Assembly: GCA_913774955.1 (NCBI GenBank)
Contig: CAJYKV010000027.1
Coordinates: 62,001 to 126,000 of the forward strand
DNA length: 64,000 nt
Direction of reading: 5' to 3'
Source of the DNA: an uncultured Acidovorax sp.
Lineage (GTDB): Bacteria; Pseudomonadota; Gammaproteobacteria; Burkholderiales; Burkholderiaceae_C
Part shown: piece after piece, positions 21,506-32,203 of the stretch
How positions within the stretch are numbered: position 1 is the first letter of the stretch
Layout: each line of letters opens with the position of its first letter
Notes under the pieces: generated by a model
Told to the model about the DNA's origin: nothing
Seen by the model: the letters and a program-made list of their open reading frames with translations, nothing else
Database searches by the model: none
Translations under genes and position numbers: made by a program

Positions 21506-22801
21506 TCAGCGCACCGCCATGAACATGCTGGGCAGCCAGGTCGAGAACGAGGGCACGAAGGTCACCAGCGCGAGGGCGAAGATCAGCGCGCCGTAGAACG
21601 GCCAGATCGTGCGCATCACCGTGCCCACCGACACCCCGCCGATCGCGCAGCCCACGAACTGCGTGGTACCCACGGGCGGCGTGTTCAGGCCCAGTGCGCA
21701 GTTGATGAGCATCACGATGCCGAACTGCACCGAGCTCATGCCGTAATGCTGCGCGATCGGCAGGAAGATCGGCGTGCACAGCAGGATGGTGGCGGCCATG
21801 TCCAGGAACGTCCCCAGCACGAACAGGATGATGTTGATGAGCAGGAAGATCACCCAGGGCGTGCTGGTGACCTGCGACAGCATCTGCCCCGTCAGCTCGG
21901 CCACGCCGTAGAGGCTGATGAGGTAGCCGAAGGTGCTGGAGATGCCGATCAGGAGCAGGATCACGCCCGTGGTGCGCACCGCCTTGGAGGCGGCCTTGAT
22001 GAAGTGCTCCCACTTCAGGGTGCGGTAGAGGAAGATGGTGAGCGCCAGCGCGTAGAGCACCGCCACCGCCGCCGATTCGGTCGCCGTGAAGATGCCCGAC
22101 AGAATGCCCCCCAGGATCAGCACGACGATGAAGAGGCCCGGCAGCGCCGCCGCGAACGACCGCGCCACGATGTGCCAGCCGGGGAAGGTGCCCTTCGGAT
22201 AACCGCGCTTCACGGCCACGAGGTAGGCCGCAGCGAGGTTGCTGATCGTGAGCACCAGGGCCGGCACCAGCGCCGCCAGGATCAGCGCCGCGATCGACAC
22301 CTTGCCGCCGGCTGCCAGCGAGTAGATGATCAGGTTGTGGCTGGTGGGCATCAGCGCGCCGACGAGTGCCGCGTGCGTGGTCACGTTCACGGCGTAGTCG
22401 GCGTGGTAGCCCTCCTTCTTCATCATCGGGATCATCACCGCGCCCATAGCGGACACGTCGGCCACCGGCGAGCCCGAGACGCCGCCGAACAGCGTGCAGG
22501 CCACCACGTTGGACATGCCCAGGCCGCCGCGCACGTGGCCCACCAGGGCGCGTGCGAAGTTCACGATGCGGTCCGCGATGCCGCCGTAGAGCATCAGTTC
22601 GCCCGCGAAGATGAAGAACGGTATCGCCAGGAACGAGAAGATCCCCATGCCGGAGGTCATCTGCTGGAAGCCCACTTCGAGCGGCAGGCCCTCGTACGCC
22701 AGGGTGGCCAGGGCCGAGAGGCCGATGGAGAACGCCACCGGGACGCCCAGCAGCAGGAAGAGCGTGAACGACACGCACAGGATCAGGAGTGGCACGGTCA
22801 T
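21506..22801 (-). CDS. TRAP transporter large permease (DctM type)
   Basis: 431 aa, about 12-13 membrane helices, starting [20 protein letters not shown]. Typical DctM features: [38 protein letters not shown] and [20 protein letters not shown]. It catalyses sodium-driven uptake with the small permease and the receptor encoded upstream. It starts three bases after the small-subunit stop. The cluster suggests uronates or aldarates as substrate. Confidence 0.94.
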   Translation of the reverse strand: MTVPLLILCVSFTLFLLLGVPVAFSIGLSALATLAYEGLPLEVGFQQMTSGMGIFSFLAIPFFIFAGELMLYGGIADRIVNFARALVGHVRGGLGMSNVVACTLFGGVSGSPVADVSAMGAVMIPMMKKEGYHADYAVNVTTHAALVGALMPTSHNLIIYSLAAGGKVSIAALILAALVPALVLTISNLAAAYLVAVKRGYPKGTFPGWHIVARSFAAALPGLFIVVLILGGILSGIFTATESAAVAVLYALALTIFLYRTLKWEHFIKAASKAVRTTGVILLLIGISSTFGYLISLYGVAELTGQMLSQVTSTPWVIFLLINIILFVLGTFLDMAATILLCTPIFLPIAQHYGMSSVQFGIVMLINCALGLNTPPVGTTQFVGCAIGGVSVGTVMRTIWPFYGALIFALALVTFVPSFSTWLPSMFMAVR

Positions 22802-22804
22802 GGA

Positions 22805-23293
22805 TCAGCCCCAGGCGGGTTCGACTTCGCGGCCCTGGGCGAGCGCGATGATGTGTTCGATGGAAAACAGCACGATGAGCACGCCCGCGATGCTGGCGGG
22901 CACGTATTTCCAGCCTTCGGAGATGAAGAGCGTGGGCAGGCGGTATTCCCACACCGACTGCGCGAGCGAGGCGCAATTCCAGGCCATGGCGGCGCCGAAC
23001 ACGAGGATCAGTGCGTGGATCAGGTATTCCATCTTCAGGCGCAGCCCGTCGGGCGCCAGCACCAGGAACGATTCGAGGCCGATGTGGCCGGCGTCGCGCA
23101 CGCCGACGGCCACGCCGAACATGGTCACGTAGAGCACCAGCAGCAGGGCCAGGCTCTCCGCCCAGGTGGGCGTGTTGTTGAGGACGTAGCGGCCGAACAC
23201 CTGCCAGCTCACGGCGCAGATCACCGCCACGAGCCCGAGGATGCCCAGCGCCATGCAGACGCGGGCGAGCGTGCGGCAGATTTGGGTGTACAT
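22805..23293 (-). CDS. TRAP transporter small permease (DctQ type)
   Basis: 162 aa with four membrane helices (about residues 12-32, 44-62, 86-105 and 130-148). RYVLNNTPTWAESLALLLVL is the conserved DctQ segment. The ATG at 23293 was chosen because upstream in-frame codons run into the terminator. Forms the membrane complex with the large permease. Confidence 0.9.
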   Translation of the reverse strand: MYTQICRTLARVCMALGILGLVAVICAVSWQVFGRYVLNNTPTWAESLALLLVLYVTMFGVAVGVRDAGHIGLESFLVLAPDGLRLKMEYLIHALILVFGAAMAWNCASLAQSVWEYRLPTLFISEGWKYVPASIAGVLIVLFSIEHIIALAQGREVEPAWG

Positions 23294-23368
23294 GTCGAAG
23301 AAGAAAGAGAGGCCGCCGGGGCGCTCTGAGGCAAGAGGCAGGGCGCTCGGCGGTAAGGCTTCAGGGCA

Positions 23369-23400
23369 AAAAAAACCCCGTGCCGGGAGCGGCACGGGGA
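23369..23400 (-). terminator. Intra-operon terminator between dctP and dctQ
   Basis: Perfect 10-bp stem (23377-23386 with 23391-23400), four-base loop, and an eight-base A run at 23369-23376 that becomes a T run on the minus strand. It lies 10 bases past the receptor gene stop, so it should let the receptor be made in excess over the permease. Confidence 0.9.
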
Positions 23401-23410
23401 GGGAGTGGGC

Positions 23411-24379
23411 TTACTGCGTGTCCTGCACGCGCTTCACGAGGTCCTTGAGCTTGGCATCGGTGATGAACTTGTCGTAGACGGGCTTCATCGCGGCCTGGAA
23501 CGGGGCCTTGTCGATCTCGATGATCTCGGCGCCGCCGGCCTTCACGGTGGCGAGCGACTTCACCTCGCGCTCGGCCCACTGCTTGCGCATGTACGGCACC
23601 GATTCCTTCGCGGCCTGGCGGACCCAGCCCTGCTCCTGCGGCGAGAGGCGGTCCCAGGCGCGCTTGGAAAAGAGCAGCATCTCCGGAGCCATGGAGTGCT
23701 CGGTCTTGGTGTAGTACTTGGCCACCTCGAAGGAGCGCGAGCTTTCGTAGGTGGGGTAGTTGTTCTCTGCGGCGTCGATCAGGCCGGTCTTCAGGCCCGT
23801 GTACACCTCGCCCATCGGCATCGGCGTGGCGTTGGCGCCCATGGCTTCCAGCATCGACACCCACAGGTCCGACTGCTGCACGCGCACCTTCATGCCCTTC
23901 ATGTCGTCGAACTTGCGCACCGGCTTCTTGGCCGTGAACATGGAGCGCGCGCCGCTGTCGTAGTAGGCCAGGCCGACGAAGCCCTGGCGCTCGCAGGCCT
24001 TGAGGATTTCCTCGCCCACGGGGCCGTCCAGCACCTTGTGCAGATGGTCGACCGAGCGGAACAGGAACGGCATGGTCGGTACCACCGTTTCGGGGCAGAT
24101 GTTGTTCATCGCGCCGATGTTGATGCGCACCATCTGCAGCGCGCCGATCTTGGCCTGCTCGATCGCGTCCTTCTCGTTGCCCAGGGCGCCGCTGCTGTAG
24201 ACGCGGATGGTGTGCTTGCCGCCGGAGAGCTCCTTGAGGCGCTCGCCCATGAATTTCACCGCCGTGACGGTGGGATAGTCGTCGGGATGGATGTCGGCGG
24301 AGCGGAACTCCGTGGCATGGGCGGCGAGGGCCGCGCAGCAGGCTGCCACGGCAGCCAGGGTGGTCCGGATGAATCGCAT
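23411..24379 (-). CDS. TRAP transporter substrate-binding protein (DctP type)
   Basis: 322 aa periplasmic receptor. Signal peptide [22 protein letters not shown] with cleavage near AHA-TEF. Conserved DctP features include [20 protein letters not shown], the ligand-binding Arg region [14 protein letters not shown], and [20 protein letters not shown]. In this setting it probably binds a uronate or aldarate. It lies downstream of the lactonase gene and is followed by a strong terminator. Confidence 0.93.
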   Translation of the reverse strand: MRFIRTTLAAVAACCAALAAHATEFRSADIHPDDYPTVTAVKFMGERLKELSGGKHTIRVYSSGALGNEKDAIEQAKIGALQMVRINIGAMNNICPETVVPTMPFLFRSVDHLHKVLDGPVGEEILKACERQGFVGLAYYDSGARSMFTAKKPVRKFDDMKGMKVRVQQSDLWVSMLEAMGANATPMPMGEVYTGLKTGLIDAAENNYPTYESSRSFEVAKYYTKTEHSMAPEMLLFSKRAWDRLSPQEQGWVRQAAKESVPYMRKQWAEREVKSLATVKAGGAEIIEIDKAPFQAAMKPVYDKFITDAKLKDLVKRVQDTQ

Positions 24380-24451
24380 GTGTGTCTACCTCGGATGGAT
24401 CGGGTCGGAAGGGAAAAGGGTCGGCGCGAAAGGCTGCGGTCTGCCGCCGCT

Positions 24452-25423
24452 TCAATGGGCGACGGGGTCGAATTCGGGCTCGGGAAGGCCCTGTGTGCCG
24501 GGGTGCAGCGCGAACACGCCGCCGGCCAGCGGCTGGTCGGACAGGTCCGCGCCGCCGCCCGGGCGGATGGTGGTGACGAAGAGCGTGTCCAGCCGCGGCC
24601 CGCCGAAGGCGCACATGGCGGGCTTCTTGACGGGCACGGCGAGCGAACGGTCCAGCCGGCCGTCCGGCGTGAAGCGGTGCACCAGGCCGGCGTCGTTGCC
24701 GCAGATCCAGTAGCCGCCGTCCACGTCCACGGCCGCGCCGTCGGGGCGGCCCGGCAGCGGCGCCATGTCCACGAACAGGCGGCGGCGGTGCGGCGTGCCG
24801 GTGCCGGTGTCGTAATCGAAGGCCCAGATCTTCTGCACCTGGGGATGGGAATCCGACAGGTACATGGTGCGGCCGTCCGGGCTGAACGCGATGCCGTTGG
24901 GCACGATCAGCGGCCCCAGGCCCAGGTCTTCCGCCCGTCCGGCGGCGAGTTCCTGGCGCCCGAACCGGTAGACCGCGCCCACGGGTGCGGCAGCGGCCAT
25001 GTCGAGCAGCATCGTGCCGGCGATGAAGCGGCCCTGCCGGTCGCACCGCCCATCGTTGAAGCGCATGCCGGCGGCAGCGTGCGGCGCGCCGGCCAGGCAC
25101 CGGGCCGACAGCGCGCCGCCGGTCTCCGGCAGATCCGGTCCTTCGGGAAGATCGAGCGCGAACAGGCCGCTCTCCATGCCGGCGATCCAGCGTCCCGGCT
25201 CCCCGGCCCAGGCGGCCATGCAGGCCACCATTTCAGGCGCGCTCCACTGCGAGCGCGCTCCGTTGCGGGCGGACCAGCGGTGCAGCACGGCCGCCGGAAT
25301 GTCGGTCCAGTAGAGCGCTTCTTCCGCAGCGCGCCACACCGGGCTTTCGCCCGTGGCGCAGCGGGCATCGAGCACCAGCTCGGCCGAGGACGGGGAAGAG
25401 GCTGCTGCCGCCATGCCGCTCAT
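24452..25423 (-). CDS. SMP-30/gluconolactonase-family lactonase
   Basis: 323 aa six-bladed beta-propeller. The metal ligands of SMP-30 lactonases are visible: Glu in ATGESPVW, Asn in IVPNGIAFSPDG and Asp in GRPDGAAVDVDGGYW. It is expected to hydrolyse the aldarolactone made by uronate dehydrogenase. The start ATG at 25423 overlaps the udh stop in an ATGA arrangement, indicating translational coupling; a second ATG three codons later is possible. Substrate stereochemistry (galactaro- versus glucarolactone) cannot be read. Confidence 0.88.
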   Translation of the reverse strand: MSGMAAAASSPSSAELVLDARCATGESPVWRAAEEALYWTDIPAAVLHRWSARNGARSQWSAPEMVACMAAWAGEPGRWIAGMESGLFALDLPEGPDLPETGGALSARCLAGAPHAAAGMRFNDGRCDRQGRFIAGTMLLDMAAAAPVGAVYRFGRQELAAGRAEDLGLGPLIVPNGIAFSPDGRTMYLSDSHPQVQKIWAFDYDTGTGTPHRRRLFVDMAPLPGRPDGAAVDVDGGYWICGNDAGLVHRFTPDGRLDRSLAVPVKKPAMCAFGGPRLDTLFVTTIRPGGGADLSDQPLAGGVFALHPGTQGLPEPEFDPVAH

Positions 25424-26232
25424 CCCTCGAAAGGCCCCTGGGCCGTGAACGCCCCGCCCTGGTAGACGGCCGCCGGATCGTTCGGCGCGGGTGCGGGCTG
25501 TGCCTCCACCTTGGCCCGGAAGGGCTCGGAACTGTCTTTCGGCACGTAGCCCAGGTGGGCCGCCGCATGGTTGTCCCACCACAGATCGCGGTTGGCCGAT
25601 GCGCCGTACGCCACCGTGTGGCAGACGTTCGGCGTGAACAGCGACTTCTCCACCAGCTGCGTCAGGTCGTCGTAGCTCAGCCAGCTGCTCATCATGCGGC
25701 GGTCGCGCGGCTCGGGGAACGACGAGCCGATGCGCAGGCTCACCGTCTCGATGCCGTAGCGGTCGTAATAGAAGCTGGCCATGTCCTCGCCGAAGGATTT
25801 GGAGAGGCCGTAGTAGCCATCCGGGCGGCGCGGGGCCAGTGCGTCGATGTGTTCGGTCTGGCGGTAGAAACCGATCACGTGGTTGGAGCTGGCGAATACC
25901 ACGCGGCGCGCGCCGTGGCGGCGCGCGCCCTCGTAGATGTGGAAGACGCCCTTGATGTTGGCCTCGAGCACTTCCTCGAAGGGTCGCTCCACCGAGACAC
26001 CGCCAAGGTGCACGATCGCATCGCAGCCGGCCACCAGCGCATCGACCGCGGCCTTGTCGGCCAGATCGCAGGGCACGACCTCTTCGGAGGCATCCCGTGC
26101 GGGAGCGAGGTTGGCGATGTCGGACAGGCGGATGATTTCCGCGAAGGGGCGGACCCGCTCCCTCAGCACTTTCCCGAGCCCCCCGGCTGCGCCGGTGAGC
26201 AGCAGGCGGTGGAAACGGGGCGGCTGGCTCAT
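25420..26232 (-). CDS. udh: Uronate dehydrogenase
   Basis: 270 aa short-chain/epimerase-type dehydrogenase. Oxidises D-galacturonate or D-glucuronate with NAD to the aldarolactone. N-terminal Rossmann motif [16 protein letters not shown]; catalytic YxxxK in [31 protein letters not shown] is characteristic of Udh. The ATG at 26232 has AAGGAA upstream; an alternative start lies nine codons earlier. First gene of the minus-strand operon, opposite the GntR gene across an operator-like palindrome. Confidence 0.93.
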   Translation of the reverse strand: MSQPPRFHRLLLTGAAGGLGKVLRERVRPFAEIIRLSDIANLAPARDASEEVVPCDLADKAAVDALVAGCDAIVHLGGVSVERPFEEVLEANIKGVFHIYEGARRHGARRVVFASSNHVIGFYRQTEHIDALAPRRPDGYYGLSKSFGEDMASFYYDRYGIETVSLRIGSSFPEPRDRRMMSSWLSYDDLTQLVEKSLFTPNVCHTVAYGASANRDLWWDNHAAAHLGYVPKDSSEPFRAKVEAQPAPAPNDPAAVYQGGAFTAQGPFEG

Positions 26233-26261
26233 GGTGTTCCTTGCGTGGGTATTTGTCATAT

Positions 26262-26274
26262 GTTGTCGTACAAC
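26262..26274. promoter_or_regulatory. GntR-type operator GTTGTCGTACAAC
   Basis: Perfect inverted repeat GTTGT-CGT-ACAAC, matching the TTGTnnnACAA shape seen for FCD-class GntR regulators. It lies 30 bases before udh and 12 before the GntR gene, so it could serve both divergent promoters. Confidence 0.7.
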
Positions 26275-26285
26275 GCGACGGGATT

Positions 26286-27107
26286 ATGATCATGCCCATG
26301 GCCACCTCGACAAAGGGATTACCCGCATCCTCCGCTTCCGCAGACCGCAACGCCCTCGCGGCTCCGCCGGTGCGCCGCGTGCGGGGACTGGCCAATGCGG
26401 TCGTCGAGGACTTCTCCGGCAGGATCCGCGACCGCCTGCTGACGCCCGGCGACAAGCTGCCCACCGAATCCGAAATCATGCGGGCGCACGACGTGAGCCG
26501 CACCGTGGTGCGCGAGGCTCTCTCCAAGCTGCAGGCCGCAGGGCTCGTCGAAACCCGCCACGGCATCGGCACCTTCGTGCTGCCGCCGCGCGCCGGAGGC
26601 GTGTTCCGCCTCGATCCTTCGGAGCTGGGCACCTCCGCCGACGTGCTCGCCGTGCTGGAACTGCGCATCAGCCTGGAGACCGAATCCGCCGGCCTGGCCG
26701 CCATGCGCCGCACGGAGGCGCATATGCAGTGCATGGCCGAGGCCCTGCGGGATTTCGAGCACAACATCCGCAGCGGCGGCGACACCGTGGCGCACGATTT
26801 CCGTTTCCACCTGCAGATCGCCGAGGCCACCGGCAATCCCTACTTCGCGGACATCATGAACCACCTGGGCACCACGCTGATCCCGCGCACGCGCATCGCC
26901 GCGCTCCGGGTACAGCGCAGCGACGACTACCTCGGCCGCGTGCACCGGGAGCACGAAGAGATCTACTCGGCCATCGCACGCCAGGACCCGGATTCGGCCC
27001 GCGCGGCCATGCGCATCCACCTCACCAACAGCCGCGAGCGGCTGCGCCTCGCCCAGGAGGCCGCAAGGCTCCACGCCGCATCGCCGCACAGCCCGTCCGC
27101 GGCCTAA
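26286..27107 (+). CDS. GntR/FCD-family regulator of uronate genes
   Basis: 273 aa from the ATG at 26286 (ATGs at 26292 and 26298 are equally possible). The winged helix [20 protein letters not shown] is followed by an FCD ligand-binding domain with [17 protein letters not shown] and a later [11 protein letters not shown], the His/Asp pattern that binds a metal and a carboxylate effector. Divergent from udh and followed by a Bug receptor gene and kdgD. Probably represses the island and is released by a uronate or aldarate, as in KdgR/ExuR-like regulators; this is inference from position. Confidence 0.9.
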   Translation: MIMPMATSTKGLPASSASADRNALAAPPVRRVRGLANAVVEDFSGRIRDRLLTPGDKLPTESEIMRAHDVSRTVVREALSKLQAAGLVETRHGIGTFVLPPRAGGVFRLDPSELGTSADVLAVLELRISLETESAGLAAMRRTEAHMQCMAEALRDFEHNIRSGGDTVAHDFRFHLQIAEATGNPYFADIMNHLGTTLIPRTRIAALRVQRSDDYLGRVHREHEEIYSAIARQDPDSARAAMRIHLTNSRERLRLAQEAARLHAASPHSPSAA

Positions 27108-27130
27108 ATCTGCGCGTTCCGGACCGGCGC

Positions 27131-27170
27131 TTGTCTTTTATAGGATTCAAGTTGTATGATGACGTACAAC
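27131..27170 (+). promoter_or_regulatory. Promoter and GntR operator of the Bug receptor-kdgD genes
   Basis: TTGTCT (27131-27136), 18-base spacer, TATGAT (27155-27160). The -10 lies inside the inverted repeat GTTGTATGATGACGTACAAC (27151-27170), which shares its outer GTTGT/ACAAC arms with the operator at 26262. This arrangement fits repression by the neighbouring GntR protein. Confidence 0.65.
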
Positions 27171-27191
27171 ATAAACCAGGAGACAGAGACC

Positions 27192-28175
27192 ATGCCCATC
27201 CATCGCCGCGCCCTGCTGTCCGCAGGCGCCCTGGCCCTCGCGTGCGCTTCCGCCGCAGCGCAGACCCCGCCGCCCGCCAGTGCCTGGCCCGCCAAGCCGC
27301 TGCGCCTCGTCGTGCCCTACCCGCCCGGCGGCAGCTCGGACATCATCGCCCGCGCCATCAGCCAGCCCCTGTCCGAAGCGCTCAAGCAGCCGGTGGTGGT
27401 GGAGAACAAGCCCGGCGCCAACGGCAACCTCGGCGCCGACTTCGTGGCCAAGGCCGCGCCGGACGGCTACACCATGCTGCTGTGCGACGTGGGCGCGCTG
27501 GCGATCAGCCCCTCCGTCTACACCAAGCTGCCCTTCGACCCTTCGAAGGACCTGCGCGGCACCACCATGCTGGCCTACTCACCCCACATGCTGGTGGTGC
27601 ATCCCTCGGTGCCCGCGAACAATCTGAAGGAACTGATCGCGCTCTCGCGCACGGCCGACCTCAACTTCGCCGTCACGGCCACGGGCAGCGCGCCCCATCT
27701 GGCCGGCGTGGCGCTCGCCGCCGCCAGCGGCGCGCGCTGGCAGTACGTGCCCTACAAGGGCGGCGTGACCGCCATCCAGGACACCATGGCCGGCCAGACG
27801 CAGGTGCTGATGAACGGCATGCTGGCCACCCTGCCCCACGTGCAGAGCGGCAAGCTCAAGGTGCTGGGCCTCTCCAAGGGCACGCGCATGCCGCTGTTGC
27901 CCAACGTGCCCACCATCGCCGAACAGGGCGTGCCCGGCTTCGAATCCGGCACCTGGCAGGGCGTGCTGGTGCCGCGCGGCACGCCCGAAGCCATCGTCCA
28001 GCGCATCAACACCGCCTTCATCTCCGTCATCCGCACCCCCGAGATCCGCTCGCGCCTCACCGGCCAGGGCGCCGAAGTGGTCACCATGACGCCGGCCGAG
28101 CAGGACCGGTTCTTCGAGAAGGAACGCGCCCGCTGGGCCGGCGTGGTGTCCGCCGCGCAGATCCGCCTCGACTGA
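27192..28175 (+). CDS. Tripartite tricarboxylate (Bug-type) substrate-binding protein
   Basis: 327 aa. Signal peptide [20 protein letters not shown], then the family hallmarks [31 protein letters not shown] and [18 protein letters not shown]. The ATG at 27192 has AGGAGA upstream. It is controlled by the promoter/operator just upstream and followed 86 bases later by kdgD. This is the second Bug protein of the island and only distantly similar to the one at 18878, so the ligands may differ. Confidence 0.92.
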   Translation: MPIHRRALLSAGALALACASAAAQTPPPASAWPAKPLRLVVPYPPGGSSDIIARAISQPLSEALKQPVVVENKPGANGNLGADFVAKAAPDGYTMLLCDVGALAISPSVYTKLPFDPSKDLRGTTMLAYSPHMLVVHPSVPANNLKELIALSRTADLNFAVTATGSAPHLAGVALAAASGARWQYVPYKGGVTAIQDTMAGQTQVLMNGMLATLPHVQSGKLKVLGLSKGTRMPLLPNVPTIAEQGVPGFESGTWQGVLVPRGTPEAIVQRINTAFISVIRTPEIRSRLTGQGAEVVTMTPAEQDRFFEKERARWAGVVSAAQIRLD

Positions 28176-28261
28176 TGTCATTTCCGGGCCGGCCCCCACG
28201 AGGGGCGGGCCTTCTCCCAACACCTCCTGTTCCACCCTTTCCCACTTTTCGGGCTTTCCCC

Positions 28262-29173
28262 ATGCAACCCCAAGAACTCAAGACCATCATGGGCTCCGGC
28301 CTGCTGTCCTTCCCGCTGACCGACTTCGACAGCGAAGGCAACTTCAACGCCCGTGGCTACGCCGAGCGCCTCGAATGGCTTGCTCCCTACGGCGCCAGCG
28401 CCCTCTTCGCGGCCGGCGGCACGGGCGAGTTCTTCTCGCTCACCGCGGAGGAGTACCCCGCCATCATCGAGACCGCCGTGCAGACCTGCCGCGGCAAGGT
28501 GCCGATCATCGCGGGCGCCGGCGGCCCCACGCGCTTCGCCATCCAGTGCGCCCAGGCCGCCGAAAAGGCCGGCGCCCACGGCATCCTGCTGCTGCCGCAC
28601 TACCTGACCGAAGCCGGCCAGGAAGGCCTGGCGGCGCACGTCGAGGCCGTCTGCAAGAGCGTGAAGTTCGGCGTCATCGTCTACAACCGCGGCCAGAGCC
28701 GCTTCACGCCCGAGACGCTCGCGCGCCTGGCCGAGCGCAACGCCAACCTCGTGGGCTTCAAGGACGGCGTGGGCGACATCGAGCTGATGAACTCCATCTA
28801 CATGAAGATGGGCGACCGCTTCGCCTACCTGGGCGGCCTGCCCACGGCCGAGGTGTATGCCGCCGCCTACAAGGCGCTGGGCACGCCGGTGTACTCGTCG
28901 GCCGTGTTCAACTTCATCCCGAAGACGGCCATGGACTTCTACCACGCGGTGGCGAACGACGACCAGGCCACGCAGCACCGCCTGCTGCGCGAATTCTTCA
29001 TGCCCTACCTGGAACTGCGCAACCGCATGCCGGGTTATGCGGTGAGCATCGTGAAGGCCGGAGCGAAGATCGTCGGCCACGACGCGGGCCCCGTGCGCGC
29101 GCCGCTCACCGACCTGAAGGCCGGCGAAATGGACGCGCTCAAGGCGCTCATCGACAAGCTCGGTCCGCAGTGA
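28262..29173 (+). CDS. kdgD: 5-dehydro-4-deoxyglucarate dehydratase
   Basis: 303 aa class I aldolase-fold enzyme of the DapA superfamily. Converts 5-dehydro-4-deoxy-D-glucarate to alpha-ketoglutarate semialdehyde, water and CO2. The opening [19 protein letters not shown] is diagnostic; [12 protein letters not shown], the Tyr in VIVYNRGQS and the Schiff-base Lys in [13 protein letters not shown] are present. It takes the product of GarD. The next enzyme, 2,5-dioxovalerate dehydrogenase, is not encoded in the window. Confidence 0.95.
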   Translation: MQPQELKTIMGSGLLSFPLTDFDSEGNFNARGYAERLEWLAPYGASALFAAGGTGEFFSLTAEEYPAIIETAVQTCRGKVPIIAGAGGPTRFAIQCAQAAEKAGAHGILLLPHYLTEAGQEGLAAHVEAVCKSVKFGVIVYNRGQSRFTPETLARLAERNANLVGFKDGVGDIELMNSIYMKMGDRFAYLGGLPTAEVYAAAYKALGTPVYSSAVFNFIPKTAMDFYHAVANDDQATQHRLLREFFMPYLELRNRMPGYAVSIVKAGAKIVGHDAGPVRAPLTDLKAGEMDALKALIDKLGPQ

Positions 29174-29232
29174 CTGCAAGGCCGGGCGGGAAAGTAAAAA
29201 CCACACACAACGACACCCCAGGAGACACCCCC

Positions 29233-29688
29233 ATGTTCCGACGCATCTCGACCGCCGCAGCCGCCGTGCTGCTGGCCGCCACCCTCGCCGGCTGCGCGTC
29301 GCGCACCGCACCGGGCGCCACCCAGGATGGGCCCTCCGTGGCCTTGGCCGCCGAACGGCTGCGCATCGCCATGATCGACCCGACGCCCGAGGCGCTGGGC
29401 CAGCTGGTGGCCGACGAACTGAGCTACGGCCACTCCGGCGGCCGCGTGGACACGAAAGCCAGCTTCATCGGCGACCTGATGAACGGCAAGTCGGACTTCG
29501 TGACCATCGTGATCACCGACCAGTCGATCCAGGTGGTGGATGGCGTGGCCGTCGTGCGGCATACGCTGACGGCCGACACCAACGATTCCGGAAAACCCGG
29601 GAAGGTGCAGATCAAGGTGCTGGGCGTCTGGCAGAAGCGCGGCAACGACTGGAAGCTGCTCGCGCGCCAGGCCGTCCGACCCGCCTGA
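29233..29688 (+). CDS. NTF2-like (DUF4440) lipoprotein
   Basis: 151 aa. Lipobox LAGC at about residue 21 after a short signal (MFRRISTAAAAVLLAATLAG). The mature protein has the SnoaL/DUF4440-like pattern: a helical start (ERLRIAMIDPTPEALGQLVA), ELSYGHSGG, then strands VQVVDGVAVVRHTLT and VLGVWQKRGNDWKLLARQAV. Such cone-shaped domains bind small ligands; the function here is unknown. AGGAGA precedes the ATG. It follows kdgD by 59 bases and may be co-expressed with the uronate genes. Confidence 0.75.
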   Translation: MFRRISTAAAAVLLAATLAGCASRTAPGATQDGPSVALAAERLRIAMIDPTPEALGQLVADELSYGHSGGRVDTKASFIGDLMNGKSDFVTIVITDQSIQVVDGVAVVRHTLTADTNDSGKPGKVQIKVLGVWQKRGNDWKLLARQAVRPA

Positions 29689-29716
29689 GACGGCGTCTCC
29701 GGTCCAGGCAGGTGGA

Positions 29717-29726
29717 GGGGGGGGGG
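29717..29726. repeat. Homopolymer run of ten G
   Basis: Ten consecutive Gs in the spacer between the NTF2-like gene and the H-NS-like gene, about 140 bases before the latter. It is the longest G homopolymer I noticed. Confidence 0.7.
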
Positions 29727-29866
29727 CGGTTTCCGCCCGGTGACGGCGAACGTGCCTTGCATGATCCTGTCACCCCACCGCCGGAATTGGTGCATCGCCG
29801 GTGCGGGGACGGCGGCGGCGCTATCATCCGGCCGTTTCCCACCCCCTCTAGCGCCCCAAAGACAGT

Positions 29867-30220
29867 ATGAAGAGTTTGCAGATGCTGCTTGCCGAGCAGG
29901 CAGCCTTGGACGAGAAGATCGCCCGCGAGAAGAAACAGGCCGCCGCCCAGGCGCTCACCCAGATCCAGGCCTGGATCGCCGAATTCGGCTTCACCGCCCA
30001 GCAGGTGTTCCCCTGGCAGCCCGCGAAGAAACAGGTTTCTGCCAAATACCTCGATCCGAATTCCGGTGCCACCTGGACGGGCCGTGGCAAGCCGCCCGCC
30101 TGGATCGCCGGCAAGGACCGCGGCCAGTTCCTCATCGACAAGCCCGTCGAGCCTCCCTCCCAGCGGGGCCCCTTCCTGGCGGAGATGGCCGCGGCAGCCG
30201 CGCGGCGCGAAGGCCGCTGA
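29867..30220 (+). CDS. H-NS-family nucleoid protein
   Basis: 117 aa. The N-terminal helix is suited to oligomerisation (SLQMLLAEQAALDEKIAREKK), and the C-terminal H-NS DNA-binding motif is KYLDPNSGATWTGRGKPPAW (about residues 60-79). Betaproteobacterial (BpH3-type) layout with a basic tail. Likely a xenogeneic silencer or nucleoid organiser. The middle FGFTAQQVFPWQPAKKQ is unusual for short H-NS paralogues. Monocistronic; immediately downstream is a stretch of decayed genes. Confidence 0.85.
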   Translation: MKSLQMLLAEQAALDEKIAREKKQAAAQALTQIQAWIAEFGFTAQQVFPWQPAKKQVSAKYLDPNSGATWTGRGKPPAWIAGKDRGQFLIDKPVEPPSQRGPFLAEMAAAAARREGR

Positions 30221-30245
30221 GGCGCGGCAGCCCCAGTGGCCGTAG

Positions 30246-30443
30246 CGCGCGCGGGGCGCCTGTGCAATGCAGGGCCCGGGATGCGGCGCCCTGCGCATGG
30301 ACGGCGTGCCCCTCTCGCTCGGCGGCCTGGGGCCGCAGTGGGCGGTCCACGACGCCGACAGCATTCCTGAATTCAAGAGCAAGCCCGTGCGCGAGCGCTT
30401 CGCGCTCTCGCCCTGGGGGCTGTCCCTGATCGAAGTGAAATAG
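30246..30443 (+). pseudogene. Remnant: C-terminus of a molybdopterin-dependent oxidoreductase
   Basis: Open frame from a stop at 30243 to TAG at 30441. The end reads GGLGPQWAVHDADSIPEF, then RFALSPWGLSLIEVK, which resembles the C-terminus of sulfite-oxidase-fold molybdopterin proteins (COG3915 type), where a GPxWVVYDxD segment is followed by a terminal W..LxxIEV. About 50 residues remain of a protein that should have 150-200, and no start region or upstream domain exists. Family assignment is from memory and needs a search. Confidence 0.45.
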
Positions 30444-30509
30444 AACGGGCAGGGCGTCCTCCGCCCGCGGCCGAACCAGCGCGGTCGTGATGCCACTCGG
30501 CCACCTCGC

Positions 30510-30674
30510 ATGCACGGGCTCCCGGACCTCGAATCCGCCCGCGCGGCCTGGTCGTACACGCACGGACTGGCATCGCTCGTGACCCACGGGGTTGCTGCCG
30601 CCCCCCCGGGCGACACGGAGGAGCGGTTCCTGGAGAGCACGCTGCAGCGCGCTCAGAAACGGAAAAGCCCCTGA
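30510..30674 (+). pseudogene. Remnant: C-terminus of a TetR-family regulator
   Basis: 54 aa frame (MHGLPDLESARAAWSYTHG, then LASLVTHGV, ending LESTLQRAQKRKSP). The AWSYTHGLASLVTHG segment matches the W-x-x-x-HGLA-x-L pattern of the TetR C-terminal ligand domain. The N-terminal helix-turn-helix is missing. Its stop lies inside the putative icd terminator, so it may survive only as sequence. Together with the preceding fragment it marks a decayed patch between the H-NS-like gene and icd. Confidence 0.45.
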
Positions 30675-30697
30675 CCTCCAACGAAGATCAAGGGCTT
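30663..30697 (-). terminator. Terminator after icd
   Basis: Imperfect stem AAGCCC-TGA/TCA-GGGCTT with a 13-base loop. On the minus strand it ends GGGCTTTTCC, about 40 bases past the icd stop. Confidence 0.5.
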
Positions 30698-30735
30698 GGT
30701 CGAGAGGCGTCAGGCGACGCCGCCGCGCGACAACA

Positions 30736-31995
<1,260 letters not shown>

Positions 31996-32203
31996 GGAAC
32001 GGGTATCTCCGGTGGAATGGCGCCAGGGGCTGCGCCCGGGCAAGGCGGACTGTGCACGCATGCACAAAACGCAATGATTCTAGCGAGAAAAATTTGTAGG
32101 TCCCGTCTGTCAACGCCCCGGCCTGCGGTATCGTTGTGTGAGGGCTTCGCGGGCCTACGCGGGGCTCGCCAACCCATCCGAAACTTTCCTAGGAAACGGC
32201 AAT

